Of a stretch of 64,000 bases of DNA, positions 1-8,395 are shown piece after piece. The notes under the pieces are model-generated. The model did not search any database and was not told the origin of the DNA. It was given only the letters and a program-made list of their open reading frames with translations. The position numbers were made by a program, and so were the translations under genes. Positions within the stretch are counted from its first letter, which is position 1. Every line of letters starts with the position of its first letter. Source of the DNA: an uncultured Clostridium sp. (GTDB lineage Bacteria > Bacillota > Clostridia > Lachnospirales > Lachnospiraceae); contig CAMNRM010000007.1 in the NCBI GenBank assembly GCA_946553025.1, positions 1 through 64,000 of the forward strand, written 5' to 3'.

Positions 1-163
1 AGCTTAGTGAAGTGCGCCCATTTTTGGGCTGTCCTCTACTTTCTTTCACACTACTTCCCCTGGGAAAATGCTCTGTCCGCCCCTCCTGAAACAGCCACTC
101 CAGCGTATCCGGCTTTACACCCTGAAATAATGCCAAACCAGGCAATGGATTCTTTCTCTTCAT
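1..163 (-). CDS. N-terminal fragment of a putative Crp/Fnr-family regulator (cut by window edge)
   Basis: An open frame starts at an ATG (161-163) and runs leftward off the window without a stop, giving about 54 residues. Early residues (LFQGVKPDTLEWL, then RTEHFPRGS) resemble the start of a cyclic-nucleotide-binding-like domain of Crp/Fnr regulators: a short helix followed by the first strand and an FPRG turn. The residues after that match the family less well, so the frame may be disrupted or the family call wrong. It lies downstream of the dipeptidase on the same strand. Confidence 0.35.
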   Translation of the reverse strand, partial: MKRKNPLPGLALFQGVKPDTLEWLFQEGRTEHFPRGSSVKESRGQPKNGRTSLS

Positions 164-216
164 TTCTTTCCCTGCCTTACATCCTGCCTGAAAAAATCAA
201 ACATGCTCTAAGATAA

Positions 217-1230
217 TTACGATAAAATCTCCCGGTAAACCCGAAGTACATTTCCATAAAACACCTTCTCAATCTCGCCCGTGGTAAATCCGTCCCTCTC
301 CATCGCCTGTGCCAGAAGCTGCATCCCTGAGGCGTCCTGAAATTCCACAGAATTGTCAAACCCGTCAAAATCCGACCCCAGGCCAATCACATCAATTCCC
401 CCGACCTTCTTCATATGCCGCAGATGGCGCAGAATATCTTCTATCCCGGACACCCGTTCCCTGCCGGTTCGGCCCTGGGCTAAAAATTCCACATAATAAT
501 TCAGTCCGGCTACACCGCCCCGGTCAGCCAGCATTTTTATATGCGCATCGGTTAAATTCCTAAGATGCGGGGCAATGGCGCGGCAGTTGGAATGGCTGGC
601 AACCAGGGGCTTTTTCGTATAATAAAACACATCGTCAATCCCGTCGTCGTTCAAATGGGAAATATCCACAATCATCCCCAGCCGTTCCATCTCCTCCAGA
701 AAAACAATCCCTTTCTCCGTCAGGCCGTACCTGGTTAAAACGCTGCCCTTTTCTCCTGGCAAACCGTTATCTTCCTCTACCGCACACATTGTCCCATTCG
801 GAAATCCCAGTTCATTGGGATGGTTCCATGTCAGCGTCATCATCCGCACACCCAGTTCATATAAAATCCGAAGAAGCGCAGGTTCTCCCTGACAGATTCC
901 TCCCTCCTCTGCGGTAAGAAGCGCCGACATCCTTTTCTTTTCCCAGTTTTCTTCTATTTCTTTCCAATTTCTTACAATGCCGATTTTCTCCGGGTAAGCC
1001 CTTAACAGCCGAAAAAACGTGTCCGCCTGCTGCATACATTCCAGAAAAGGGGTATCCGTTTTCTTCAAATGCACAAACATCGCAAAATTCTGAAGCCCAT
1101 AGCCGCCCTTTTCCATCTTTGCAAGACTTATCTTCAAATCATTTTCAAGAATCGAAACCTGCTCTCCCTGCCTTAGCCTCTGCGAAAGCACGGAAATCGT
1201 ATCGCAGTGCATATCAACTACCCTTACCAT
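217..1230 (-). CDS. Membrane dipeptidase-like metallopeptidase (peptidase M19)
   Basis: Zinc-dependent dipeptidase of the renal-dipeptidase family, which cleaves dipeptides and can act on D-residue dipeptides. The sequence shows the N-terminal metal motif DMHCDT, SHSNCRA in the middle, followed by AIAPHLRNLTD, and the late GLGSDFDGF motif typical of M19. I chose the ATG at 1230 (337 residues) because GGAGG lies about 7 bases upstream; the longer frame would read through that site. The start lies about 2 bases from the end of the HAD phosphatase gene, so the two are probably cotranscribed. No signal peptide is seen, so the enzyme is likely cytoplasmic, as in many Firmicutes. The substrate is not known from sequence. 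Confidence 0.9.
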   Translation of the reverse strand: MVRVVDMHCDTISVLSQRLRQGEQVSILENDLKISLAKMEKGGYGLQNFAMFVHLKKTDTPFLECMQQADTFFRLLRAYPEKIGIVRNWKEIEENWEKKRMSALLTAEEGGICQGEPALLRILYELGVRMMTLTWNHPNELGFPNGTMCAVEEDNGLPGEKGSVLTRYGLTEKGIVFLEEMERLGMIVDISHLNDDGIDDVFYYTKKPLVASHSNCRAIAPHLRNLTDAHIKMLADRGGVAGLNYYVEFLAQGRTGRERVSGIEDILRHLRHMKKVGGIDVIGLGSDFDGFDNSVEFQDASGMQLLAQAMERDGFTTGEIEKVFYGNVLRVYREILS

Positions 1231-1232
1231 CT

Positions 1233-1922
1233 TTATTCCTCCAGCAATTCCCAATAATTTTCTATCATCCCGTCCGCCAGCGCTTCCTTTTCCCTGCGCA
1301 TTTCCCGGGAAAACGCATCCTCCACGGCAAACACCGTCATTCCCGCCGCCTTCCCCGCCATAATTCCCGCGGGCACATCCTCAAACACCAAGCAGTCCTT
1401 TGGATTTACGCCAAGCCGCTTTGCCACCTCCAGATACACATCCGGCGCAGGCTTTCCCATCGCCACATCGCAGCCCGTGGTAATATTGGAAAAATACCCG
1501 CCAATACCCAGGGAGCCCAGCACGGCATCCACCATCTCCCGCCCGTTGCTGGTGGCAATCCCCATCGCTATCTTCCTGCGCCCTGCATCCTCCAAAAACT
1601 CCCTCGCCCCGTCCTTTAACAAAACCTCATTCCGGTACTTATCAATCGACATCCTCACCCAATCCGCCTTAATCTCTTCGATGGAATCCTGAATCTGAAA
1701 ACGCTCCTTAAAATAGACAGCCGTTTCCGTAAAACTCATTCCCTCAATCACCTTCTGTAAATCCGGCGGACAGTCATAGCCAAACCGCCCCAGATACTCG
1801 ATATCAATCGCCTTCCACATCCACATCGAATCAATCAGCGTCCCGTCCAAGTCAAAAATAATCGCCTTTTTCGCTGTCCAAATCGCTCTCTTATCCATGG
1901 CTTCCCCTTTCCTATCTTTCAT
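1233..1922 (-). CDS. HAD superfamily phosphatase / beta-phosphoglucomutase-like
   Basis: HAD subfamily IA hydrolase of about 229 residues. Motif I is FDLDGTLIDS (nucleophile Asp), motif II is in GIATSNGR, the motif III Lys is in GKPAPDVY and motif IV is VFEDVPAGI. A helical cap lies between motifs I and II, as in beta-phosphoglucomutase and sugar-phosphate phosphatases. Start at 1922 follows AAGGAGA at good spacing; an internal ATG at 1898 also has a GGGG stretch upstream and would still leave motif I intact. The substrate cannot be inferred. It sits between an RsuA-type pseudouridine synthase and the dipeptidase, all on the minus strand. Confidence 0.85.
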   Translation of the reverse strand: MKDRKGEAMDKRAIWTAKKAIIFDLDGTLIDSMWMWKAIDIEYLGRFGYDCPPDLQKVIEGMSFTETAVYFKERFQIQDSIEEIKADWVRMSIDKYRNEVLLKDGAREFLEDAGRRKIAMGIATSNGREMVDAVLGSLGIGGYFSNITTGCDVAMGKPAPDVYLEVAKRLGVNPKDCLVFEDVPAGIMAGKAAGMTVFAVEDAFSREMRREKEALADGMIENYWELLEE

Positions 1923-1938
1923 TATCTTTCTCCTTAGT

Positions 1939-2649
1939 TCAAAAAGCTGCCCCCAGCGCCTTCCTCTCCTCCTCCGTCAATGCCCGGTATTCTCCCGGTG
2001 CAAGATTTTCATCCAAAACAAGCGCTCCCATCGAAATCCTCTTTAAATAAACCACCTTACAGCCTAAAACCTCCATCATCCGCTTAACCTGATGGTACTT
2101 GCCCTCCCGGATGGTCAGCCGTATTTCCTGGTCAGATAAGATTTCCAGCCTGCCGGGAAGCGTGGGTGTACCGTCCTCCAGCACCAGCCCCTTTTCCACC
2201 CTTTCCCTACTGTCCGCGGGCAGCCTTCCCTCGATCCTGGCAGCATAAACCTTATCCACATGATTCTTCGGCGATAAAAGCCGGTGTGCCAAGCCTCCGT
2301 CATTCGTCATTAAAAGCAAGCCCTCCGTATCCACATCCAGACGCCCCACCGGAAATAAATCCTTTCGCCTGGTATCCTTAATCAAACTGACCACCGTGGG
2401 ATAGCGTCCATCCTCCGTAGCCGAAACCACGCCCTGCGGCTTGTTCAGCATCCAGTATTCAAACGCTGTATATTGAACATATTTTCCGTCTACTTCTATA
2501 CAATCCTGTTCCGGTTCAATTTTTCGCTCACTCTTCTTTTCTGCCTGCCCGTTTACCAAAATCCGGCCCTTCCTTGCCATCTCCTTAATCTGACTTCGGG
2601 AGGCAATGCCCATCTCCCCTAAAAATTTATCTAAACGCATCTGCGCCAT
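1939..2649 (-). CDS. RsuA/RluB-family pseudouridine synthase
   Basis: About 236 residues with an N-terminal S4 RNA-binding domain (MRLDKFLGEMGIASR) and a C-terminal pseudouridine synthase domain. The catalytic Asp lies in GRLDVDTEGLLLMTNDG and the conserved KYHQVKRM segment is near the end. This layout matches the RsuA/RluB/RluE/RluF group, which modifies rRNA uridines; small size and lack of extra domains favour an RsuA-type 16S enzyme, but the target site is inferred. The start at 2649 follows GGAGGAAAAC; the upstream ATG at 2670 lacks a good site. Confidence 0.9.
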   Translation of the reverse strand: MAQMRLDKFLGEMGIASRSQIKEMARKGRILVNGQAEKKSERKIEPEQDCIEVDGKYVQYTAFEYWMLNKPQGVVSATEDGRYPTVVSLIKDTRRKDLFPVGRLDVDTEGLLLMTNDGGLAHRLLSPKNHVDKVYAARIEGRLPADSRERVEKGLVLEDGTPTLPGRLEILSDQEIRLTIREGKYHQVKRMMEVLGCKVVYLKRISMGALVLDENLAPGEYRALTEEERKALGAAF

Positions 2650-2720
2650 GTTTTCCTCCATTCCGTACATGCTTTACAGCACAGCATACCCCTTGGTTAC
2701 AAACAGGTATCCTTATTCTC

Positions 2721-3545
2721 TTAATAATCCGCCTGACGGATAAAACGCTCGCTGTAGCGCAGTACCCAGTAAGGATCAACACTGAGTTCCTCATAGTGAT
2801 CCGTTTTCAGGTAAATCCCCAGATGCAGGTGTACGTCAAAATTCCCCACCGTTCCCTCCTGCACCCCGTAGCCGGAATCCCCCATGTAGCCTAAAAGCAT
2901 CCCCGGTTCGATTTTTTCTCCGACCTCCCATTCTTTTGCATACTTGTAAAGATGGGCATAATAAAAATAAGCCCCGGAAGGTGCACGTATCCCTATCCGC
3001 CAGCCGCCTTTTTCCAGCCAGCCTACATTTTCCACCACACCCCCCGTCATCGAAAGCACGGGATAAAACCCCCGGGGACGGCTGCTTCCCATAAGATCAC
3101 AGCCCTCATGGCTTCTCTCTCCCCCATAACTGCGGGGCTCGCCAAAACCGTCGGCGTATTCGACAAACGGTGTTTCCCGGCGTATGGAAGCAGGGACGGG
3201 AAAACAATAAACATCCGAAAAAATCATGGCATAGCTGTTTTTTAACTTCTGAAACTCCACCGGCTTTTGCTCTTCAATCCTCTTTTTCCATACCTTCCAG
3301 TCTTTTAACTCCTCTTCCTTAATGCCCCGCAGATCAAACTGTTTTTCTACCATACAGGCAGCCAGAACATCAAAGTCCAGTTCTTCCTTGCCCAGCATGG
3401 CTTCCCCCAGAGCAATCCTGCGGAACGCATCCGATTCCCAGGTATAGGCACTTAACTGGAAATATTCAGGGTTGACTAAAAAGTAGTTCGTCAATGTCAT
3501 CTGATAAGCCGACAAAAAGAAAATCATCATCCAAATCCAAAGCAT
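2721..3545 (-). CDS. Membrane-anchored M23 metallopeptidase (LytM-like)
   Basis: A single hydrophobic segment (LWIWMMIFFLSAY) at the N-terminus is followed by a spacer and a C-terminal M23 domain. The zinc ligands are visible as HEGCD and the late HLHLGIY. M23 enzymes cut peptidoglycan cross-links or, when inactive, regulate amidases. It is divergent from ylbJ; since upstream ATGs would overlap ylbJ's own start, I prefer the ATG at 3545, with TTAGG and GGAGG just upstream. The position next to a sporulation gene is compatible with a role in sporulation or division, but that is inference. It probably faces the outside of the membrane. Confidence 0.85.
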   Translation of the reverse strand: MLWIWMMIFFLSAYQMTLTNYFLVNPEYFQLSAYTWESDAFRRIALGEAMLGKEELDFDVLAACMVEKQFDLRGIKEEELKDWKVWKKRIEEQKPVEFQKLKNSYAMIFSDVYCFPVPASIRRETPFVEYADGFGEPRSYGGERSHEGCDLMGSSRPRGFYPVLSMTGGVVENVGWLEKGGWRIGIRAPSGAYFYYAHLYKYAKEWEVGEKIEPGMLLGYMGDSGYGVQEGTVGNFDVHLHLGIYLKTDHYEELSVDPYWVLRYSERFIRQADY

Positions 3546-3611
3546 AAGCCTAACCAGCCTCCACATATATTGAACTAATACTATATACGCCGTTGTAAGG
3601 AAGAAAACACC

Positions 3612-4586
3612 ATGAAACACAAAATCATTTACCGCTTCCTTCTCACCCTGAGTTTTCTGCTGCTCCTATGCTTTCCCGCACTGTCCTTAGAAGGTGCCAG
3701 GAAAGGGCTGCTTTTATGGTATAACACCGTACTTCCCACCCTTCTGCCCTTTATGATCTGCATGAATCTTATGGTCAGCTTCGGTGCCGTAAACCTCCTT
3801 GCCGCCCCGTTTTATCCGGTACTTCACAGGCTTTTGGGCCTGTCCCGCGCCGGAAGCTTCATCCTCCTTAGCGGTATGCTCTGCGGCTATCCCATGGGTG
3901 CCAAAAACTGCAGTGATTTTCTGGACAACGGCCTCCTCTCCCTTTCCGAGGCCCGCTGCCTTTACGCCGTCAGCAGCTTTCCAAGCCCGATGTTTCTGGC
4001 CGGCTATATGATGCATATGGCAAATTCCGGAGCGCAGCCCATCCCGCTTCCCCTCTGGAAAATGGCGGCTGCCGTCTATCTCCCTGCCCTTTTCCTCTTT
4101 TTCCCTGCCGCAGCCTGCTATAAGCAACACCGCTCTCCAAAGTCCTGCCCCTCCCCATCCCAGCCGGACTGCCCTGCTCGTCACGGCAAAATAAACAGCA
4201 GCACAACGAACACTGCCCCTTCCTTAGACGAGGCCCTTTTCTCTTCCATAGAAGTGATGGTAAAAATCGGGGGCTATATTATGCTTTTTTCCATCCTTGC
4301 CGTATTTATCCGCCGTCTGCCCCTTCCTGGCACGCTGCTTCCTGCATTTTTTATAACCGTCGCGGAAATGACCACCGGCATCGAATATGCATCCCTTCAC
4401 TTTCCCGGTCTTTTAAAAATCCTTCTGATCGGCTTTGGCGGGGCATTTGGCGGGCTGTCCGGGGCATTTCAGGTGCGCAGTGTAACAAAAAATGCCGGAC
4501 TGTCTATCCGGCATTACCTGTTCTGGAAAACTGCACACGGCCTGCTTACCGTCATTCTTCTTATTCTGCTGGCCGCCCGTCATTAA
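3612..4586 (+). CDS. ylbJ: Sporulation integral membrane protein YlbJ
   Basis: About 324 residues, strongly hydrophobic, with a signal-anchor-like start (FLLTLSFLLLLCFPAL) and several membrane helices. It carries the gate/nucleoside-recognition pattern seen in YlbJ and spore-maturation proteins: LSGMLCGYPMGAKN, later SSFPSPMFLAGYMM, and FGGAFGGLSGAFQV near the C-terminus. YlbJ is needed for a late step of spore formation in Bacillus. Its neighbours coaD and rsmD match the Bacillus ylbH-ylbI-ylbJ region, which supports the name and implies a spore-forming host. It is convergent with the coiled-coil gene, overlapping it by about 26 bases. Confidence 0.88.
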   Translation: MKHKIIYRFLLTLSFLLLLCFPALSLEGARKGLLLWYNTVLPTLLPFMICMNLMVSFGAVNLLAAPFYPVLHRLLGLSRAGSFILLSGMLCGYPMGAKNCSDFLDNGLLSLSEARCLYAVSSFPSPMFLAGYMMHMANSGAQPIPLPLWKMAAAVYLPALFLFFPAAACYKQHRSPKSCPSPSQPDCPARHGKINSSTTNTAPSLDEALFSSIEVMVKIGGYIMLFSILAVFIRRLPLPGTLLPAFFITVAEMTTGIEYASLHFPGLLKILLIGFGGAFGGLSGAFQVRSVTKNAGLSIRHYLFWKTAHGLLTVILLILLAARH

Positions 4587-5139
4587 CCGGCGGATTCTGC
4601 ACAATTCCTCCTGCCAGTTCATTCCGGTTCGAGGAAACAATGTCATAGCTGGACTGCATCGAAGATAAAAACGCATCGAAACGCCCCTTTGCCCCCTCCA
4701 TCGTGTGATTGATAATGGTCTGAAGGCTGCGGAGCATATCGTCCGTATACTGAATCGAACCCTGGCGGATGTTATTGGCGTCCTCCACGGCCTTATCGAC
4801 AATGCTCTGCGCCTGGATATTCGCCTGGTTGACAATCTCATTCGCATTGGCATAGGCCCTCTGCATAATCTCGTGCTCATTCACCAGTTCATTCGTCTGA
4901 GCGGTAGCCTCTGCCACCATCGTATCCGCCTGGCTTCTGGCCTCACTTAATATGGCCTCCTGGTTGCTGATAATCTTCTGGTACTGCTTGATCTCATCCG
5001 GTATCCGCAGGCGGAGTTCAACCAAAAGTTCCTCCAATTCCTCCTTATTGACCAGAATCTTTGTGGTCGATAACGGCTGGTACTTGCAGCTGTCAATATA
5101 CTCTTCTATCTCATCAATTAACTGTTCAATTCTACTCAT
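4561..5139 (-). CDS. Coiled-coil (DivIVA/ATP-synthase-B-like) cytoplasmic protein of unknown function
   Basis: 192 residues, almost wholly alpha-helical, rich in Ala, Glu, Gln and Asn, with a long heptad-like stretch from about residue 40 to 160. There is no membrane segment and no catalytic motif. Similar proteins occur between coaD and ylbJ in Clostridia and are often loosely labelled ATPase or DivIVA-like, though no nucleotide-binding motif is present here. It is probably cotranscribed behind coaD and rsmD. The conserved neighbourhood suggests a housekeeping or division/sporulation role, but no function is assigned. Its 3' end overlaps the ylbJ 3' end on the opposite strand. Confidence 0.75.
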   Translation of the reverse strand: MSRIEQLIDEIEEYIDSCKYQPLSTTKILVNKEELEELLVELRLRIPDEIKQYQKIISNQEAILSEARSQADTMVAEATAQTNELVNEHEIMQRAYANANEIVNQANIQAQSIVDKAVEDANNIRQGSIQYTDDMLRSLQTIINHTMEGAKGRFDAFLSSMQSSYDIVSSNRNELAGGIVQNPPVNDGRPAE

Positions 5140-5220
5140 CGCTTTTCTCTCCCTTTTCTATCCTGCACGTCCCGATACACCGTTATCGTGCCAAAAATCC
5201 CTGTTTCCCAAACACACCCG

Positions 5221-5709
5221 CTACTTCTTTAACCGGGCATATTTGTCCAGCATCTTCTCGGCCACCTGCGGATGCAGAAATTCTCCGATTTCTCCCCCTA
5301 AAGAAGCAATTTCTTTGACAATGCTTGAACTTAAATAGGAATACTTTAAGCTGGTCGCCAGAAACATCGTATCGATCTCGGGTGCAATCACCCGGTTGGT
5401 CTGTGCCAGCTGAAGCTCATACTCAAAATCCGTAACCGCCCGCAGTCCGCGGATAATCACCTGTGCATGATTTTTGCGGGCAAAATCAATGGTCAGCCCG
5501 TCAAAGCACTGGATTTCCACATTGGAAAACGGCTGGGTTACGCTTTTAAGCATCTCCACCCTTTCCTCCACCGTAAACAGCGGTTTTTTCGCCTGATTAT
5601 TCAGCACGCCGATAACCACATGATCCATAATCTGCGAAGTCCGCATAATAATATCAAAATGCCCCAAAGTTACCGGGTCAAAACTTCCCGGATAAACAGC
5701 AGTTGTCAT
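5221..5709 (-). CDS. coaD: Phosphopantetheine adenylyltransferase
   Basis: 162 residues, full length for CoaD, which makes dephospho-CoA from ATP and 4'-phosphopantetheine, the penultimate step of CoA synthesis. The nucleotidyltransferase signature is clear: [16 protein letters not shown] (T/HxGH motif) at the N-terminus, [14 protein letters not shown] in the middle and [13 protein letters not shown] near the end. It directly follows rsmD with no gap (the rsmD stop abuts the ATG), the usual order in Firmicutes (ylbH-ylbI). Cytoplasmic, essential. Confidence 0.97.
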   Translation of the reverse strand: MTTAVYPGSFDPVTLGHFDIIMRTSQIMDHVVIGVLNNQAKKPLFTVEERVEMLKSVTQPFSNVEIQCFDGLTIDFARKNHAQVIIRGLRAVTDFEYELQLAQTNRVIAPEIDTMFLATSLKYSYLSSSIVKEIASLGGEIGEFLHPQVAEKMLDKYARLKK

Positions 5710-6276
5710 CTAACAATCTCCTTTAGCCGTAAATATATGTTTATTTGTCTTATAGTCCTTTACACGAAGAAGCTCCCAGCCAAGGTCCTTAATAAACGCC
5801 TCACTGGTTTCCTTAGAAGCCTCGATAATCACCGTCGTGTCTTTATCGGCCAGACAGGAATGCGTAAGGTGCGCAAGAACCGATGCCTCCCATCCGCAGT
5901 TATAAGGAGGGTCCATAAAAATAAAGTCAAACGCCTCCCGGCACGGCCCATCCTCCAGCCTTTTCAGCCCGAAAAGGACGTCCGTCTGCAGCAAAACTGC
6001 CCGTTCCTCAAGGTGGGTAGCCTTTAAATTCTCCCGGATGCAGGAAACAGCCTGGGGACTGTTTTCCACAAACACGGCCTCCTTTGCCCCACGGCTCAAT
6101 GCCTCAATCCCTATCGCCCCGCTGCCGGAAAACAAGTCCAGGAAACGGCAGCCCGAAATCTGATACTGAAGCATATTAAACAGCGTTTCCTTAATCCGAT
6201 CCGTCGTCGGCCGGGTATTTAACCCCTCAACCGTCTTCAGCACAATGCGCCTGGCACTCCCTGCAATCACTCTCAT
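5710..6276 (-). CDS. rsmD: 16S rRNA (guanine966-N2)-methyltransferase RsmD
   Basis: About 188 residues of a SAM-dependent methyltransferase. Visible features are GSARRIVLKT and the TRPTTDRIKETLFNML motif at the N-terminus, the SAM-binding FLDLFSGSGAIGIEALSRGA and the catalytic FIFMDPPY. This pattern is specific for RsmD. I start at the ATG at 6276, which sits six bases after GGGGGA; an ATG two codons earlier abuts that site. It is first in an operon with coaD, and a promoter-like sequence lies about 110 bases upstream. Confidence 0.95.
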   Translation of the reverse strand: MRVIAGSARRIVLKTVEGLNTRPTTDRIKETLFNMLQYQISGCRFLDLFSGSGAIGIEALSRGAKEAVFVENSPQAVSCIRENLKATHLEERAVLLQTDVLFGLKRLEDGPCREAFDFIFMDPPYNCGWEASVLAHLTHSCLADKDTTVIIEASKETSEAFIKDLGWELLRVKDYKTNKHIFTAKGDC

Positions 6277-6383
6277 CTGCATTCCCCCGCTTTGCCTGAA
6301 AAAACACCGGACGGCATCCGCTGCCGCAAAAGCATTCCGGATTTACACAGAATATCCAGGCAGATTTCAAAATTTCATTTCCT

Positions 6384-6412
6384 AGTATAATATGAATATT
6401 CCAGATATACAA
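6384..6412 (-). promoter_or_regulatory. Candidate sigma-A promoter for rsmD-coaD
   Basis: Read on the minus strand, TTGTAT (6407-6412) is followed by exactly 17 bases and TATACT (6384-6389). It lies about 110 bases upstream of the rsmD start in the only gap large enough to hold the operon's promoter. The -10 is good, the -35 moderate. Confidence 0.55.
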
Positions 6413-6522
6413 GGGATTTTTCAAGTTTTTTCTGGTTTTGTAAGATTTTACAAGATACTGAAAGAGAATATTAAAGAATGCTGCTGTTCACACCACGAAA
6501 AAATTTCCAGCAGGATAAAGCA

Positions 6523-6546
6523 AAGAGTCCGAAAAACCGGACTCTT
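6523..6546 (-). terminator. Hairpin downstream of the sodium:amino-acid symporter
   Basis: A perfect 9-bp stem (AAGAGTCCG / CGGACTCTT) with a six-base loop lies about 45 bases past the symporter stop. On the minus strand it is followed by TTTGCTTTA, a weak U-tract. It is the likely terminator of the symporter transcript. Confidence 0.6.
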
Positions 6547-6588
6547 GCACCATACACCAGAATGTGTGAGCGATTGATTGCTGTATTG

Positions 6589-8100
6589 CTATTTTCCCGC
6601 CTTAACAGCCTCTTCCTGTTCCTTTTGAATATCCGGAAAATGGGAAAGCATGTAGCTGACCTCATCCCCCGTCTTTTTCCCAAAAGTCCGTTCGCTGTAA
6701 TTGCGGGTAATGGCAACAACCGTCCCGGACAGGGTCAGCACGCCAATCAGGTTGGGGATGGCCATTAAGCCGTTAAAGGTATCCGACAAATCAATCACCA
6801 GATCGGCACCCATCGTCGAGCCGATAAGCACAACCGCCAGAAAAATCACCTTGTACACCACCGTAGCCTTCGTTCCAAACAGGTATTCCCAGGCTTTTGT
6901 CCCGTAAAAACTCCAGCCAAGCACCGTGGAAAAGGCAAACAATGTAACCGCAACGGCAATAAAAATCCCCCCAAACGTGCCGAACTGTGCGGTAAATGCC
7001 TCCGTCGCCAATCCCAGCTTCGTCGCCCCGCTCAGCGAAGCACCCGTTTCCAAATCGACAATTCCGGACGTTAAAATCAACAGAGCCGTCATCGTACAGA
7101 CAATGATCGTATCAAAAAACACCTCAAAAATACCCCATAAGCCCTGCGTAACCGGCTCTTTCACATTCGACGCCGAGTGAACCATAACCGAAGAGCCAAG
7201 TCCTGCTTCATTAGAAAACACCCCGCGCTTAAAGCCCCAGGTAATCGCCTGCTTAATCACCGCACCGCCGATACCTCCCGCGGCTGCCCTCATGCTGAAT
7301 GCACCCTTAAAAATTGCACCGAAGGCCGGGATAACCATCCCTGCATTGCAGAGGATAATCGCCAGGGAGCCGACAATGTAAAACACCGCCATAAACGGAA
7401 CAATTCGCTCATTCGCCCGGGCAATCCGGGTAATGCCGCCGATAATCACAAGCGCCGCCACCGCCACAATCACCGCACCGATAATCAGCCCGTCCGTCGT
7501 ATCATTTCCGGTAAACCGGACAACATTTAAGACACTCTCCTTAATCGAAGCCACCTGCCCCATATTTCCGATACCGAACGAGGCAAACACGGCAAACAGC
7601 GAAAAAAGAACCGCCAGAACCTTTCCAATCCCCGCACAGCCCTTTTTCGAGCCAAGCCCGTCCCTTAAGTAATACATGGCACCGCCGCACCATTCCCCGC
7701 GCTCGTTCCTGCGGCGGAAATAAATGCCAAGAACATTCTCCGAGTAATTCGTCATCATGCCGACAATCGCAGCCACCCACATCCAGAACACCGCCCCCGG
7801 GCCGCCCATGGTAATCGCATAGGCAATACCGGAAATATTCCCCGTGCCAATCGTCGCCGACAAAGCCGTACACAGCGCCTGAAACTGAGAAATCGAGTGC
7901 TCATCCTCCGTCTTTAAGATATCCTTCTTCTTAAACAGGCTTCCCGCGGTTTCCTTCATCGAATGTCCAAAATGCGTAAACTGAAAAAACCCGGTCAGCA
8001 CCGTCATCAGAACACCCGTTCCGATTAACAGCGTCAGCGCCGGCACGCCCCAGACAAGGTTGTTTACCACACTGTTGATTTGTGTTACCTTTTCAATCAT
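6589..8100 (-). CDS. Sodium:alanine/glycine symporter (AGCS family)
   Basis: 503 residues, about 10-11 membrane helices, full length for the alanine-or-glycine:cation symporter family, which imports small neutral amino acids with Na+. Family hallmarks include the N-terminal TGFFQFTHF, SISQFQALCTALSATIGTGNISG, the GGPGAVFWMW stretch followed by NYSE, and FKRGVFSNEAGLGS. The start is supported by AAGGAG about 9 bases upstream. It appears monocistronic: it has its own near-consensus promoter upstream and a hairpin downstream. The specific substrate (Ala or Gly) is not resolved. Confidence 0.92.
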   Translation of the reverse strand: MIEKVTQINSVVNNLVWGVPALTLLIGTGVLMTVLTGFFQFTHFGHSMKETAGSLFKKKDILKTEDEHSISQFQALCTALSATIGTGNISGIAYAITMGGPGAVFWMWVAAIVGMMTNYSENVLGIYFRRRNERGEWCGGAMYYLRDGLGSKKGCAGIGKVLAVLFSLFAVFASFGIGNMGQVASIKESVLNVVRFTGNDTTDGLIIGAVIVAVAALVIIGGITRIARANERIVPFMAVFYIVGSLAIILCNAGMVIPAFGAIFKGAFSMRAAAGGIGGAVIKQAITWGFKRGVFSNEAGLGSSVMVHSASNVKEPVTQGLWGIFEVFFDTIIVCTMTALLILTSGIVDLETGASLSGATKLGLATEAFTAQFGTFGGIFIAVAVTLFAFSTVLGWSFYGTKAWEYLFGTKATVVYKVIFLAVVLIGSTMGADLVIDLSDTFNGLMAIPNLIGVLTLSGTVVAITRNYSERTFGKKTGDEVSYMLSHFPDIQKEQEEAVKAGK

Positions 8101-8128
8101 GCAGATACTCCTTCCATTCCCTTTTTTG

Positions 8129-8156
8129 GGTTGCTGTTTACATGTTCACAGCAACC
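8129..8156. promoter_or_regulatory. Palindrome in the symporter leader (possible operator)
   Basis: A perfect 9-bp inverted repeat (GGTTGCTGT / ACAGCAACC) separated by 10 bases lies between the symporter promoter and its start codon. It has no U-tract in the sense direction, so an operator or mRNA hairpin is more likely than a terminator. No cognate regulator is evident. Confidence 0.4.
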
Positions 8157-8182
8157 ACTTTTTCTTAATTTACCCCGGTAAC

Positions 8183-8211
8183 ATTTTAGCGCAGTAAACT
8201 GTTTGTGTCAA
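8183..8211 (-). promoter_or_regulatory. Near-consensus promoter of the symporter gene
   Basis: On the minus strand TTGACA (8206-8211), 17 bases, TAAAAT (8183-8188). The consensus -35 and near-consensus -10 make this one of the best promoters in the window. It gives a leader of roughly 75 bases containing the palindrome described above. Confidence 0.8.
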
Positions 8212-8271
8212 TTTCTTTTTTTAGAAATTGTTTATAATTTTTTTAGATTTTACGGACTTTCATCATCCCCA

Positions 8272-8300
8272 TTTACTTGCCGGACATCTTTTGTTATACT
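8272..8300 (+). promoter_or_regulatory. Promoter of the AAA-like ATPase gene (copy 1)
   Basis: TTTACT, 17 bases, TATACT. The same arrangement, with the surrounding bases, recurs ahead of the two other copies (36601-36629 and 42504-42532), which argues that it is functional and moves with the gene. Copy 1 carries an extra stretch of about 50 bases, including an 8-bp palindrome (GTTACTGT / ACAGTAAC), between promoter and gene that the other copies lack. Confidence 0.6.
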
Positions 8301-8395
8301 AAATGCAAAGAGAAAACCGCAGGAATAATTGGAAGCAGATTTGTTACTGTTCACACACACAGTAACGCAGATTTTTCATCAATAAGGAGCAGGGA

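Noticed and set aside
7..216. 69-codon plus-strand frame at the left edge
   Set aside because: No ribosome site or homology; the opposite strand holds a better-supported frame.
3714..4184. 156-codon minus-strand frame inside ylbJ
   Set aside because: Lies opposite a well-supported membrane protein gene and has no recognisable content.
8101..8270. Amino-acid riboswitch upstream of the symporter
   Set aside because: Only one short palindrome is present and the leader is too short for a glycine-type aptamer.
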